The notes under the pieces are model-generated. The model did no database searches. It saw only the letters and a program-made list of their open reading frames with translations, and was not told the origin of the DNA. From contig CM068315.1 of assembly GCA_034766995.1 (NCBI GenBank), positions 11,195,010 through 11,259,009 on the forward strand: a stretch of 64,000 nt of DNA. Reading direction: 5' to 3'. How positions within the stretch are numbered: the first letter of the stretch is position 1; every line of letters begins with the position of its first letter. The DNA is from Acanthacorydalis orientalis. Its lineage: Eukaryota; Arthropoda; Insecta; Megaloptera; Corydalidae. Shown here one piece after another: positions 52,419 to 64,000 of this stretch. The position numbers and the translations under genes were made by a program.

Positions 52419-53612
52419 CTATAATTAATTTACTTTCTACACATATTTAATGAATAAATATAAAAAATGTTCAATACTAAAGTAGATTGATAATATGAAA
52501 CCTGAAAAGGATAGACAAAAAATCTATGTTTTTACCTAAATGTTTAATATGTTTTAAATTAAATTAACGGGTTAATTTAATTTTTCTATTGTATATTTTT
52601 AAGATAAAAATACAATTTCCATTAAGAGTAAACGTTCCGAAATAATGTTATGAGGAAAAATAATAAATGAAATAACTCATAAGCGTACATAATTTTAAAT
52701 GAATAATATTTAATGTACGTATTATTTTTAACAAGTATTTATGAGAATGAAAATATTTTTTTTAACTTATCTAAGAAGATATATCGAAGTTTCGTAATTT
52801 TGAAATGAGATAGTAACTAATTTAATATACGTTATACACATATTTAAATTTTAATGTTAATATAATTAATTATTCAGACATAATGGAAACTTGAAATGTT
52901 AATTGTAGATTATTTAGACTGTGAACAGTATCTTACTGATAACCTTGAACAACATACATCACCTGCTAGACAAAATAGTATGTTATATTCTTTCACATGG
53001 AGTTATAAAAAATTATATTAAACTATACATCAAACAGAATGGCTTCTATTTAAGGATACATAAATAACGCGTCAGAATTGAAATCAAAAATATACAATAC
53101 GTTTCCTTTTTTCTGGAATCCACAGTACGAACATATATTACAAACACGGGTTAATATTCGTTCGTTCTCATTGTATCTTGACGTGTATGTGTGTGTTTTT
53201 TTCTTTCATTGTCTTCTTCATTCCGTTGAAGTATTGAGCTTGAACAGCTTTAATGCTGACCGGCATCACAATGCGGTTCGTCTACATAGACCATGCTGAA
53301 CATTTTGAATACTTTTCTTGAACTCTTCCAACTCTGAATCGTTAGAGTGAAAAACAGACGTCTATGGGGCCCATTGATGAATGTTATATTGGTTTTGAAG
53401 CTCTGTAAAGAGTCTGAATGCGTATGTAACACGCATAGCTACAGTCGTACTACAATTTTTTACATGCATACAGTTATACGTTTACAAATATACTAGTAAT
53501 AAAATAAAATGCGTCAATGATTTTGCATATAAGAAAAATGATATCAATAAAATGACCGAATTGAAATTACTGGTATTTGATATTTAAATTTTAAGATTTT
53601 TTTTCATTCATA
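51336..53612. other. AT-rich sequence without recognisable gene
   Basis: (TA)n lies at 52380-52418. A less AT-rich stretch at 53200-53430 has open frames on both strands without recognisable domains; it may be an old transposon remnant. Confidence 0.5.
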
Positions 53613-54424
53613 CGTGGGTCGTTTGATAAGTATGATAAAAAAAAGCAAGTCAAACACCATTGTGTGGAAAAAATCGATTTTATTTTTCAATATAGTCTCC
53701 ATTGAGGGCTATACACTTGGCTCAGCGAATTTGCAAATACGCATTGACAGCGAGGATGATATCCTCATTCGATGAGAATTTTTTCTTACCAAGCCAAATT
53801 TTCAAGTTTGTGAAGAGGAAGAAGTTACATGGGGCCAAGTCCGGAGAGTAGGGTGGATGAGGAATCAATTCGAAGCCTAATTCGTGCAATTTTGCCATTG
53901 CGACGGTCTATTTGTGAAACGGCGCGTTGTCCTGGTGAAAGAGCACTTTTTTGTGCGCCAATCTTGGCCGTTTTTGTTTCAGCTCTTCTTTCAAACGGTT
54001 CAATAATGTTGCATAATAGGTTCCTGTTATCGTTTTTTGCTTCGCTGAATAGTCGATCAGGATGATTTCTTGGAAATCTCAAAAAGTAGTGACCATCACC
54101 TTCCTAGCCGACAAAACGGTCTTCGCCTTCTTCGACATACTTTCACCAGTTATTGTCTACTGCTTTGACTGCTGCTTCGACTCAAGTGTGTAGTGGTAGA
54201 TACATATTTCATCCACGGTGATGAATCGACGCAAAAAGACCTGCTCGTTTTTTCCATTTTTGTGAATGCTCACTTCAAACATCTGCAGAACGTGAATAAC
54301 GCATCGCTTCTGGCTGAAATTTCGCCTATTCTAGTATGAAAAATGACACTTGACAACCGTGATCTTACCAAATCAATGGTGGTGAATATCATAGAAATTT
54401 ACCAAACTTATCAAACGACCCGCG
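53613..54424 (-). mobile_element. Mariner group C deletion derivative (copy C4)
   Basis: 812 bp. TIRs are CGTGGGTCGTTTGATAAG on the left and CGCGGGTCGTTTGATAAG (reverse complement) on the right. Minus strand: the 5' leader is followed directly by MEKNEQVFLRRFITVDEIC (first aspartate, near 54208-54255). It continues through the KAKTVLSA region, LNRLKEELKQKRPRLAHKK, VLFHQDNA and a degraded third-aspartate region (PSTLLSGLGPM shadow frame; true frame PYSPDLAPCNFFLF, where the third aspartate codon reads as asparagine). The DNA-binding half is missing and the C-terminal deletion junction is shared with C1, C2 and C5. Confidence 0.88.
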
Positions 54425-54692
54425 AATTTTTATATTTATAGTTAAAATGTTCAAAATTACTCTGTATTTTACACACGTTTCATTTATATTTATCTTCTAT
54501 ATATGATAATAATCAAATAATTTACATCAGCTGTAGTATTATTTAAATTGAATATAGAACTGAATAAATTAAAACAATCGATTCGTTTCATTAATAAGTG
54601 AATGTTTATAATTTGACTTGTAATAACACAAATCATTTTTAAGAAATTATTAGCGAAACAAATCAGTACATTTACACAAGTATTTTAAAAAG

Positions 54693-54756
<64 letters not shown>

Positions 54757-55002
54757 CATCAAATAGTAAATATGTAATAATAATAATAATGTATAATAAT
54801 AATAATAATGTAATGTAATAATAATAATAATAATAATGTAATGTAATAATAATAATGTAATAATAATGTATAATAATAGTAAATATGTTTTTTATTAAAA
54901 GATATTCAGTACAAATTCACATGCTTTTTATGAAATAATTTTAGTATTCAAAATTAAAGAAGAATCTTTTCATAAATTTAAGTAACTGGTTTTATGTTAT
55001 AC
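54425..55002. repeat. AT-rich sequence with (TA)n and (TAA)n tracts
   Basis: (TA)n at 54690-54752. A degenerate (ATA/TAA)n block with 'gtaatgtaat' interruptions at 54773-54885. Confidence 0.85.
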
Positions 55003-55160
55003 CAGTGGTTTTCAAACTGTGTCGACTCAAGGAATCCTCAAGATTATAACTTTTTTTGCGGAACCACTACCATCCCCAGAAAAGAATATGTGTACCCCAC
55101 AAGTTCTGAAAATCATCTATCTTACACGAGCAAATTTTATTATTTACATCAGATTGAGCG
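55003..55160 (+). mobile_element. hAT-like element terminus
   Basis: CAGTGGTTTTCAAACTGTGT starts at 55003 and is very close to the terminal repeat of many hAT (Charlie-type) elements. It is followed by 'aaggaatcctcaag' and 'gcggaaccactacc', reminiscent of hAT miniature elements. No matching right terminus was found downstream, so the right boundary is uncertain and the copy appears truncated. Confidence 0.45.
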
Positions 55161-56348
55161 GGGTCGTAATGAGTACTCATAAATTCAATTTTACTACATA
55201 ATAGGTATAAATACAGTTTTACTGTATAATAATAGGTAATAATAGGTATTTATAAAAATAAATGGTTAAATAATTGACATATCTAAAATAACCATCTCCT
55301 AAATTATGAATAAATATTATTAAAGTATTTGCCATAAGTGTGCTGTGATTCGTGAAATAATAAATTGATGAAATGGATTGTCAAATTATTTAATGTAAAA
55401 AAAATAATTTTACATGAAAACCCTATGGATCAGTCATAAAACGTATTTGATTAAGAATCTACAATGTATTTCATGAATATTTAGCCGAATATACAAAATA
55501 TAATTTAAATTTGATGTATGTTATCTTGATACTATTAACTGAGATAAAGGTTATTAAGTATTTTGAAGGAATTATGAATGTGCGTTTCTTATCTTCGATG
55601 TATCATAATGTCGATTAATATATTTAATGTAATATTAAAATCTATGTACATATGTATGATAAAAGTATATGTTGTGACATACAATTTATTTTATTTAAAC
55701 ATTACATCATACTTTACAATGCCCATCCATTTTTCTATTGTACATCATAGACGGTCTTTATCTAATAATAATTCAAATGTAAGAGTGTGAAAGTCTACTG
55801 TAGTAAAGCGTATATATCATATTCTTTTCATATTGTTTTCGTTACATAATACTAAAACTGACCGAACGCACCACAATTGTATGATCTTATTAGTTCTCTA
55901 AAAGTTGTACAGTTATAACGATATGTGAGTGCATGAAATTTATCCTTGATTTATAATCGAAAATCGTAAGTGTCTTTGTATATTATTTTTATTTAATAAA
56001 ATATACTACTAACAAAATTATTAATTTTTCCGTCTATATTTTCCATAGCAGTATATATTTCTTTGTTATAAGATTTTAAGGTTTAATCTAAATAATCATC
56101 GAAAATATCATTTTTAATTTGTATGACCAGCTTATTGAGTAATTAAGTCATATTCATTTTAATAATAAATTGAATACAATTTTAGTTCTTTCATATATAT
56201 TTTTTTAACATTTCGGGATTGATTTATATTTGTTAATGGTTTTTTCTCAGTACTGTTTATTTATATTTTATAATGGCAATGGGAATAATGTGTGAAATAT
56301 ATATGGTTATCTATATTGAAATGTATCTGTAATTTATATATAGTAAGA

Positions 56349-56355
<7 letters not shown>
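55161..56355. other. AT-rich sequence, nothing specific seen
   Basis: The open frame at 55578-55790 is not recognised. Confidence 0.5.
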
Positions 56356-56397
<42 letters not shown>

Positions 56398-56473
56398 CAT
56401 ATGTATATACATATATGTATATACATATATGTATATACATATATGTATATACATATATGTATATACATATATG

Positions 56474-56507
<34 letters not shown>

Positions 56508-56662
56508 GATATATATATATATATATATGTATATTTATATACATATATGTATATATATATACATATATGTATATATGTGTATATATATATACATATATGT
56601 ATATATATACATATATGTATATATTACATATATGTATATAAATATACATATATATACATATA

Positions 56663-56693
<31 letters not shown>

Positions 56694-56912
56694 GTATATA
56701 TATATACATATATGTATATATATACATATAGGGATATATTACAGATATATATATAAATATACATAGATATACATATATATATATATACATATATATATAT
56801 ATTATATATATATATATGTATATATATATACATATATATATACATATATATATATATACATATATATATACACATATACATATATATATATATATATATG
56901 TGTGTATGTGTA
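56356..56912. repeat. Large compound microsatellite/minisatellite of alternating TA, CATA and TATG units
   Basis: About 560 bp of nearly pure alternating purine-pyrimidine sequence. A self-complementary 14-bp unit ACATATATGTATAT repeats six to seven times at 56397-56482. Related 22-30-bp higher-order units follow. Open frames up to 154 codons on both strands (YIYIYI-type) are artefacts. Confidence 0.95.
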
Positions 56913-58142
56913 TTTAGTCTATTGTAAGTTTACAATAATACATTCAGCAGAGGATAGAAAGGTGTATAAGGGGAGAATTTAAAAACTGAGTTCAAGAAAA
57001 TCGAAAACCCTAACATGAATATTCAAAAACCGTATGTTCGTCATGTAAATATTTTCGAATTAATTTATTTACCCCAGTAATTTGAATTGTATCTATGGAG
57101 ATAAAAAGGGTATATTCATACATTGAAATCAATAAGTATATTTTAACGATAGAAATTTGGTTGGGTGTATATCATGTCGAAAGTATTTTTAGCCGCGATA
57201 AATGTACACGTAGACGTTTATTATATTAGAGAAGCTACATGTTTTTATCTCACTCTCTATGAAACAGTACATTGAACGGTCTGCTTTATTTCAATGAAGG
57301 CCTTTAATTTCATTTGGAAGAAAAATTGTATCCAATTGAAAACCATCGATTGATTTCATATTCCTGTTTATTAATTATGTATTTGATAAAACATTGATAT
57401 ATATATACACATACATACATACATAAAGATATAAACGTGAATTAATTAGATGCACATAAATAATATGTGGATATTTTAGAAATTTCAAGAGGTAAAATTG
57501 AAGTATCCAATTATTTTTTCATGTGAATAACTTCTCAATAACTAATATATATATATATATATAAGTATGTATGTATATATACATACATGTTAGTTTGTTG
57601 TTCGAAAATGATACGTTGAAAATTTAAAAATAAAAGTTTTTTTGTAAAAATCATATTGGAATATTTTTGGCACAAATTTCATCAATAGTGTACGCTTAAT
57701 AATACACTTCAGATATATGAATTCTGATATAGTGAAATACTGCTTTGTAACTTTGTACTTTATATAAATAGATATATTTTCGTCTTGATAATCTCAACGA
57801 TATATCATATCTGTTCAAATGGGTTTCATTGTGAAACTTATATAGCTGTCTTATATTTATATTTTATGTTTATTTATAAAATACCATTTAACTGATGTTT
57901 TTTTATTAGTCATATGAATCTTCTTTGATCAGTTTTATCTATTAATGTTATCAATTGTAGTTGTTGAAATGGTTTAATAATTTAAATTCGTTAAAATGTG
58001 TTTTTTTTATAAAAAAATCATTAAATTATTCTTCTGCTGATTTAAATAACTACTTTGATATAGGGGTTTCTTTTGCTCTTTAATAATTTTATCACTTTTT
58101 AATAATTTACTTTATTAATATTTGGATAAGTTCTTGTGAAAG
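56913..58142. other. AT-rich sequence with short (TA)n tracts
   Basis: Minor repeats lie at 57398-57422 and 57543-57590. No gene or element terminus was seen. Confidence 0.5.
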
Positions 58143-58594
58143 ATTTTGTGAAAGTTCTAGAATTGTGGTACATGATTCTGATTTAACTGACGCCGTCAGT
58201 TCATCGTTATAAACTGTAGAAAGACTACTGTGACCTTCTTCATCATCAAGGATCTCGTCCCCAGCACGAAATGTTTAGAAACACCATTATACAGTACGTT
58301 CCTTAATAGTAGCCACACCAAAAGCATCGTTTAATTTTCGAGCAGTTTCTGCTGCTTTTCCACCCATATTTAACACATACAAAAAAATTATCTCATTTGC
58401 TTCTTTTCCATTTTCAATTCAATAGCCCAATTTGAACCAAAATTAATAATAAAACCAAAGTTGATATTACCAAAATGCAGTTCGAAAAATGCACTTTAAA
58501 ATGGTGTTAACTTGAACATGATGAAATGGCACTCTTATTGAAAAAATATGATTAGAATTCAAAATACAAAAACCGCAATTATGTTCCTGGCTAA
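58143..58594 (-). mobile_element. Mariner group A 5' remnant (copy A9)
   Basis: The right end (5' end of the element) reads TTAGCCAGGAACATAATTGC as reverse complement. Minus strand: leader, then the first helix-turn-helix region (MEKKQMR, then RKLNDAFGVATIKERTV) and part of the second (RDEILDDEEGHSSL, then VKSESCTTILELSQ). The copy breaks off near 58143 before the 3' TIR, so its deletion junction cannot be compared. Confidence 0.82.
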
Positions 58595-59027
58595 TGTTTT
58601 AAATACATTCAAAATTTGATTGGAGTTAGAAAAAGTAGTATATGATTATAAATGATATATTTCAAGTTTTGTATTTTTGATATTTAGTATGATGTTAGAA
58701 ATTGATAATTTTATAATTTTTAATCGTTATGCTAATAAAAAAAAACATTTAGTGAATATTTTTAGCTGTAAAATTAATATTCTTTTAACTAGATATAGTT
58801 CTGTGTAATATTTATTTGTCGCTAATTTTAAAAATTTAAACATTATAATCACTATTCTTGGTAGCAGAAAGTTGAAAATAAAATAAATGTCTCAGCTAAG
58901 CATTGACTTTTAAATCATTTTTGTTGAGAAAAAGAAACTATAAAGTATTAATTATTTTTTTGAATTATAAATTTAATTAATGTTACCGTTGTAATTTAAA
59001 TATGAAACCTGTGCTATTGAATAGCTA
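58595..59027. other. AT-rich sequence, nothing specific seen
   Basis: No recognisable gene or element. Confidence 0.5.
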
Positions 59028-60301
59028 ATAGAAGGTTGCATTGAAACCCGCTGTTCACACGTAAATGGCTCTAGGAGCGTATGTTGTGGCCAGTGACAGA
59101 TTTCTCTTGTCATTTTGAAGTGTGAACATTTCCCACTAAAATTCAGTGATTAGACGCTGTCCTTTGTTTACACAAGTGTTTCACTATAACCGAATTAAAA
59201 TGGAACATGATAAGTTGTTTTCCCGATGTGTCTTTCTACACTACTTTGATTTAAAAAAAATGCAGCTGAAGCTCATCAATTGCTTTGGAAAACTTATGGT
59301 GAATCTGCTCCATCCGAAACTGTATGTAGAGATTGGTTTCAACGATTTAAAAATGGTGATTGTGACGTTCACGATAAACAACGGCTAGGTCAATCGAAAA
59401 AGTTCGAAGATGAACAACTGCAACCTCTGTTGGAAGAAAACTCTGCTCTAACACTCAAAGAATTAGGTGAACAGATAGAATTTGATAAATCAACCATTTC
59501 ACGATGTTTACAAGCCATGAGAAAGATACAGAAAGAAGGGAGATGGTTGCCACATGAATTGACCCAAATGCCATTGTTAATTCTTTAAACATCTCAATTT
59601 CTTTGCTTGCAATGCATAAAAAGAAGACATTCTTGTAACGTATTGTGACCGGCGATGAAAAATGGATCTATATAGACAACCTGAAACGCAAAAAACCATG
59701 GGTTGATCCTGGCCAACCAACAACGTCGACACCAAAGCGAAACATCCACCGTTATAAAGCAATCCTCCCTATTTGGTGGGATGGAGGGTGTCGTGTATTA
59801 TGAGCCGGTGAAACCGAAGGAAACAATCACCGATGAACGTTATCGATAACAATTGAAGCATTTGAATGATAATTTGATGCAAAAACAACCATCAATTGCA
59901 TCAACTCGCCAAAAAGTGATTCTTTTCCGTGACAACGCTCGGCCTCATGTTGCTATAGCCGTGAAACAAACACTGATTGAGATCGAATGGGAGGTTCTCC
60001 CTCATCCAGAGTTTCTCCAGACTTGGCTCCATTCGATTTCTATCTGTTCCAATCGATACAACACGCTTTGGAAGATACACATTTCCATAATTACTCAGAA
60101 ATGGGAAACTGGGTTGCTGAATGGATTGGCTCAAAGGACAGACCATTATTTCGTCGTGGAATTCAACTTCTGCCAAAAAAGTGGGAAAAGGTTATAGCTT
60201 CCCAGGGCAAATATTTTGATTAATGTATTCAGACATTTTGTTATTGAAATAAATGCTCAAATAACCCGCAAAAAACAGTGGCTTTCAATGTAACCTGCTC
60301 A
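59028..60301 (+). mobile_element. Full-length mariner, group F
   Basis: 1274 bp, TA on both sides. TIRs share AGGTTGCATTGAAACCCGCT on the left and AGGTTACATTGAAAGCCACT (reverse complement) on the right. One broken transposase gene lies within. No other copy of this group occurs in the window. Confidence 0.92.
59200..60223 (+). pseudogene. Mariner transposase (group F), frameshifted
   Basis: ATG at 59200 (MEHDKLFSRCVFLHYFDLKK). A frameshift in an A-run near 59253-59261 moves the frame. It then reads ETVCRDWFQRFKNGDCDVHD, then LKELGEQIEFDKSTISRCLQ and GRWLPHEL. After a lost segment, the first aspartate is in RIVTGDEKWIYIDNLKRK. A frameshift near 59782 follows, then the second aspartate in VILFRDNARPHVAIA. 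Another frameshift near 60010 precedes the third in DLAPFDFYLFQSIQ. The C-terminus SQGKYFD ends at 60223. The frames are each long and clean, so a few indels account for most of the damage. The family is DD34D mariner. Confidence 0.92.
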
Positions 60302-60590
60302 TATTATTGGTTTAGACAACCCTATTTAATAAAATTAACAATTGTATTTTATAGTTTTAGATTTCAACTTGAGATTTGCATTTACATGTTTTTGATTAAA
60401 ACAAAACCTAAAAAAAATTTAATTATATTTTTGTCATCGAAAGTGGAACGATCATGCGATAAAGACTTCGTTCACCCTTAATATAACGTACGATACAACC
60501 AACTAAATACACGTTTAGAATTTATGTTATACATATATATATATATATATATATATAAAGTGAAAATGTTTGTGTTCAATTTGATTTAAA
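60302..60590. other. AT-rich sequence, short (TA)n at 60532-60557
   Basis: Nothing else recognised. Confidence 0.5.
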
Positions 60591-60985
60591 ATTAGTGTTC
60601 GCGATGCGACACTATATCTGTAAACGCACTCTACACACTGGAAAATCCACCTTGTGTTTCATGGATATTGGACGATACAGGCGGACGCTTTTATTTTCTT
60701 TCAAGTCAAATTGACGTATGCGCTCTGTGACCTTATTACGATTTCTCGACGCTTATCACACGCGATCTCCATATCAGGAACGCAATATTCCGAATGATGG
60801 TGATTCGTTTCTGACAGAATGAACAAAACAAAACAGAAAAAAATGAAACAGAAACGACAAGAAACGCACGAGAGAATATCATAACACGCTTATACGTGTG
60901 TGTATGTAAGTTTTTTTTTTTTTTTAGTACGAAAAACGTTCGGCATGCACATTGCTTCGGTACTTTTTCCTCTTAGACGGTGGTA
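60591..60985. promoter_or_regulatory. CpG-richer non-coding block, possible regulatory region
   Basis: CG dinucleotides are frequent. It includes a GATA-type site ('cttatcac') in 'gacgcttatcacacgcg'. No ORF. It ends near a T-run at 60910-60924. Function cannot be assigned from sequence alone. Confidence 0.25.
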
Positions 60986-61505
60986 AATTTGTTTAGGTTA
61001 ATCCGCTTTCGAAGCCGTTACATTAACTTCATAAATACATTTCCGAAACTGTATGGAAATGTGTCGTAGTCAGGTTATTATTGATTACTAGAAAGATTGC
61101 AAAAGAGTAACACGTTTATATCAATAATTTTATTTATTTTATAAATATGTATGTGTTAATATTTGGCAGATGTACCTTTTTATAATCATCGTTGAATGAT
61201 CATTTAACAATGGAACTGTGATTTGGTGAAAGAGATTAACAACCAATACAATTTACAAAATCGAAAATTAATTGATCTTCTTTATTTATTTTTATAAAAT
61301 AAAATTGTATTCATTGTATTCAATCGAATATAATATAATCAATTATGACAATCTGTAATTCGATTCGGAAACAAAAGATTAAATTTAATCTACAATTATT
61401 TTGTAACCAATACAAAATACAAATTAAGCTTAAAAGTTTGATGCATTTAATTTAGATAACCGATGTTTTATTGAAACTTTAAAGCTTACTTTAGAATATA
61501 TCTTT

Positions 61506-61507
<2 letters not shown>
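60986..61507. other. AT-rich sequence, nothing specific seen
   Basis: No recognisable gene or element. Confidence 0.5.

Positions 61508-61565
<58 letters not shown>
61508..61565. repeat. (TA)n microsatellite
   Basis: About 57 bp of (TA)n. Confidence 0.95.
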
Positions 61566-61568
<3 letters not shown>

Positions 61569-61687
61569 CACATGTTTCTTTTCCACCAAAAATTTGTTTT
61601 GTTTAATACATATCTGCATACCTTGATATTATTTGAATACTCTAACAGAATACAAAATATTTTCGTTAAAAAAACGTTTTTAATATA

Positions 61688-62446
61688 AGAGGGTCGTTTG
61701 GTAAGTATGGTAAAAAAGCAAGTTAAACACCTTTTTTTGGAAAAAATCGATGTTATTTCTCAACATAGTCTCCATTAAGGGCTATACACTTGATCCAGCG
61801 AATCTGTAAAATACGCATTGCAGGCAGCGATGAAATTCACATTCGATGACAATTTCTTTCTACCGAGACAAATTTTCCAGTTTGGGAAGAGGAAGAAGTC
61901 GCATGAGGCCAAGTCCGGAGAATAGGGTGTATGAGGAATCAGTTCGAAGCCTAATTCGTGCAAATTTGCCATTGCGACGTTCGATTTGTAAGACAGCGCG
62001 TTGTCCTGGTGAAAGAGCATTTTTTGTGGGTAAATCTAGGCCGTTTTTGTTTCAGCTCTTCTTTCAAACGGTCTACTAATGTTCCATAATAGGCTCCTTT
62101 TATCGTTTTTCCCTTCGTTCTGTAGTCGATCAGGATGATTTCTTGGGAATCGTAGACAACAGTGACCATCACCTTTCCAGCCAATAAAACGGTCTTTGTT
62201 TTCTTCGGCGCAATTTTACCAGTTGTTATCCATTGCTTTAATTGCTGCTTCAACTCAAGTGTATAGTGGTAGATTCATGTTTCATCCAATTCTCGATTCA
62301 AACATCTGTAGTAAGTGAACAACGCGTCGATTCTAGCTGAAATATCGCCAATGCTAGTATGAAAAGTGACACTTTATATTATCGACGTTACCAAATGATT
62401 GGTATCACCATATCATAGAATTTACCAAACTTATCAAAAGACCAAC
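61688..62446 (-). mobile_element. Mariner group C deletion derivative (copy C5)
   Basis: About 759 bp. The left TIR is AGAGGGTCGTTTGGTAAG. The right TIR is degraded ('cttatcaaaagacca'). Minus strand: the leader is joined close to the first-aspartate region (ELDET). It continues APKKTKTVLLAGKVMVTVVY, then DRLKEELKQKRPRFTHKK; a 1-bp frameshift; then MLFHQDNALSYKSNVAMANL with the second aspartate and DLASCDFFLFPNWKICLGRK with the third. The DNA-binding half is missing and the C-terminal deletion matches C1, C2 and C4. A small additional deletion lies in the 5' leader. Confidence 0.88.
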
Positions 62447-62674
62447 ATAAATATTTTCTCTTTTTTATGCTTGTATATTAATTGTTTTTTTATTTTCTTA
62501 TTTTTTTTAAACAACTTACATTTTTACTAGATAGTACAATATATTCAAATAAATCTGAATTAATCGTTTCGTTTCCGTGTACAAGAATAGATATTTTATT
62601 CACTCGTATATATGATTGTTCATAAGTGATTTATTTTATTACTTTCTTATGTGTAATAAATTCCATATTTGTTA

Positions 62675-62714
<40 letters not shown>

Positions 62715-62799
62715 ATATATATTTATATATGTAATATATATTTATATATGTAATATATATTTATATATATAATATATATTTATATATATAATATATTTT

Positions 62800-62840
<41 letters not shown>

Positions 62841-62923
62841 TATTTAGGAATGTTTGAACAATTGCATTATACATCTATTTTACACATTTTGTTAATTTTT
62901 TAATAATTCGATAGAAGAATTAT

Positions 62924-62979
<56 letters not shown>

Positions 62980-63360
62980 GGATGTTATTTTTATGTTATT
63001 ATATATAATATTATATATATATTTATTGATTTAAAATTATTTTCAATAATGAGTAGCTCATTAATATAATCCTTGTTTATCTTTTCTTCTTAGGTAAATT
63101 GTCTGTGATTTGTATAGATGACATAGTTATATCTTATGTCGCATTGTTTCTTCTTCGTTCAAGTTGGTCGCAGTACAATATTCTCCTGTACTTATTATAT
63201 ATACTAACTAGTATATAATCGGTTACAATTAACGGGAAAATAGTAAGAAACATAGAAAGAAAAAACTGTTTATTGGTTTTCACAAAATAATATATTTGAA
63301 CATAAAAAATACCTAAGAACAAAACTTAACGAATTAAACTTGAAACTTATGAGCTGACAA
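62447..63360. repeat. AT-rich sequence with (TA)n and 19-bp tandem repeats
   Basis: (TA)n at 62676-62711 is followed by about five copies of a 'gtaatatatatttatatat' unit to about 62800. More (TA)n lies at 62803-62833 and 62925-62973. The minus-strand open frame 63134-63322 is not recognised. Confidence 0.85.
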
Positions 63361-63365
63361 AGCAG

Positions 63366-63447
63366 ACATTTCTCGTCAGCACAAATTAACATTTCTAGTC
63401 AACATAGACTTTGTCCTGCGGACAAAGTGACGAGAAATGTGGGTTTT
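63366..63447 (-). repeat. Dispersed repeat S, copy 2, with internal inverted repeat
   Basis: 63417-63447 is the exact reverse complement of 42801-42831. Within this copy ACATTTCTCGTCA (63366-63378) and TGACGAGAAATGT (63428-63440) form a perfect 13-bp inverted repeat, with a further degenerate copy ('acatttctagtca') near 63390-63401. It could be a foldback or miniature element. Confidence 0.6.
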
Positions 63448-63491
63448 TATTATATATATATATATATATTAACTAAGATATGGGTCTTGTA

Positions 63492-64000
63492 TTAGGTTTA
63501 CAAGTTAATTCGACGCCTTTTTTTATATAAAATGAATGTTTATGAAAAAATGGAATATATTGAAATCCTCAAAATAACACCCATTATTTTATATAAATTT
63601 CTTCCATCTGTCGGGTAACTGACTAATTCCTTGTCAAAAAGAAGATGGTTTCTTTGATTGGATGAGATCTTAATGCATTTTCGGATCTTTTTTACTGTTT
63701 TAGCAATTTTTGCATGTTTTATGCATTACAACACCTTCACTCAAAGTTGAACAAGGAATTGACACAGCTTCGTTAGCATTTTTTTTTCAATTGGAATGCG
63801 AAAAGTATACAATGTCTAATATGTTGCTTTTCGAACGCTATCATGTACTCTACTATTTTGTGAGATTATGGTCACTGCTTGGGCAAGATTATAGTGTTTT
63901 TAAATGTTAAGGTTGATACTTGAAATCTTAAAATGACAAGAAAATATTTTAATTTAAAAAATGACTTGTGATCAGTTCCATTTAAATACGCAGCTTTAAT
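63492..64000 (-). mobile_element. Mariner group D deletion derivative (copy D4), runs off the window end
   Basis: The left TIR is TTAGGTTTACAAGTTAATTC with TA before it. Minus strand: the leader, a damaged start region (SFEKQHIRHCILFAFQLKKK), then codons to MHKTCK joined to KIRKCIKIS-like C-terminal codons, across the same junction as D2 and D3. The plus-strand open frame at 63710-63910 is a shadow. The 5' end of the element lies just beyond the window. Confidence 0.88.

Noticed and set aside
53078..53432. Possible gene fragment around 53.1-53.4 kb
   Set aside because: Less AT-rich and open on both strands, but I could not match it to any family. It may be an old transposon remnant, which is not supported enough to list as one.
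56292..56881. Long overlapping open frames on both strands (up to 154 codons) rich in Y and I
   Set aside because: They are translations of (TA)n, CATA and TATG repeats. Open frames on both strands at once are expected from such repeats.

Overview
The window looks like repeat-dominated, non-genic DNA from an arthropod nuclear genome, most likely an insect. It is strongly AT-rich, has dozens of long (TA)n microsatellites, and carries many mariner-type DNA transposons with 'TA' target duplications, plus traces of piggyBac-like, PIF/Harbinger, hAT-like and RTE-like elements. The intact-looking stretches of two transposases (45.5-46.8 kb and 59.0-60.3 kb) resemble SETMAR-like mariners that I recall as common in ants and other Hymenoptera. 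A hymenopteran host is therefore my best guess, but it is an inference and not proven by the sequence. I found no convincing host protein-coding gene, tRNA, rRNA, CRISPR array or bacterial-style operon.

Mariner content: I recognise at least 21 mariner-like copies, together about a quarter of the window. I group them by terminal inverted repeat (TIR) and call the groups A-G. Group A (TIR beginning TTAGGTTGGTAGAAAAATAA or close) has five ~0.56-kb deletion derivatives that keep the N-terminal DNA-binding region and lack the catalytic domain (2.9, 12.3, 23.3, 30.0, 38.5 kb), one 5'-half remnant (58.1 kb), one 80-bp miniature (15.4 kb) and two longer broken copies of a related subfamily (24.9 and 27.3 kb). 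Group B is one full-length broken element at 10.0 kb. Group C (TIR CGAGGGTCGTTTGATAAG) has ~0.7-0.8-kb copies that keep catalytic sequence but lack the DNA-binding region (16.5, 32.6, 53.6, 61.7 kb) and a 3' fragment (33.6 kb). Group D (TIR near TTAGGTGTACAAATTAATTC) has one full-length copy interrupted by ~0.65 kb (18.4-20.4 kb) and three ~0.5-kb derivatives sharing one deletion junction (41.0, 50.7, 63.5 kb). Groups E and F are single full-length broken elements. G is a fragment at 21.8 kb.

Other elements: a 1.0-kb piggyBac-like deletion derivative with TTAA ends and the C-terminal cysteine-rich domain (3.8-4.8 kb), a 239-bp piggyBac-type miniature (50.2 kb), a PIF/Harbinger element nested in a mariner (30.1-31.1 kb, TAA duplication), an RTE-type LINE 3' tail (20.65-20.88 kb), a hAT-like terminus (55.0 kb), a tandem array of three ~330-bp units (48.8-49.8 kb), and two unclassified dispersed repeats (called R and S here).

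Between the repeats lie several CpG-richer blocks (8.5-9.1, 28.8-29.6, 34.2-34.9, 47.4-48.1, 60.6-61.0 kb). They have no convincing ORF but may be regulatory. Two of them contain palindromic matches to the RFX X-box. The rest is AT-rich sequence in which I see nothing specific. Nothing here forms a cooperating gene system. The main story is element biology: families of defective mariners, each derived from one deleted founder, repeated insertion into (TA)n tracts, and nesting that lets the insertions be ordered in time.
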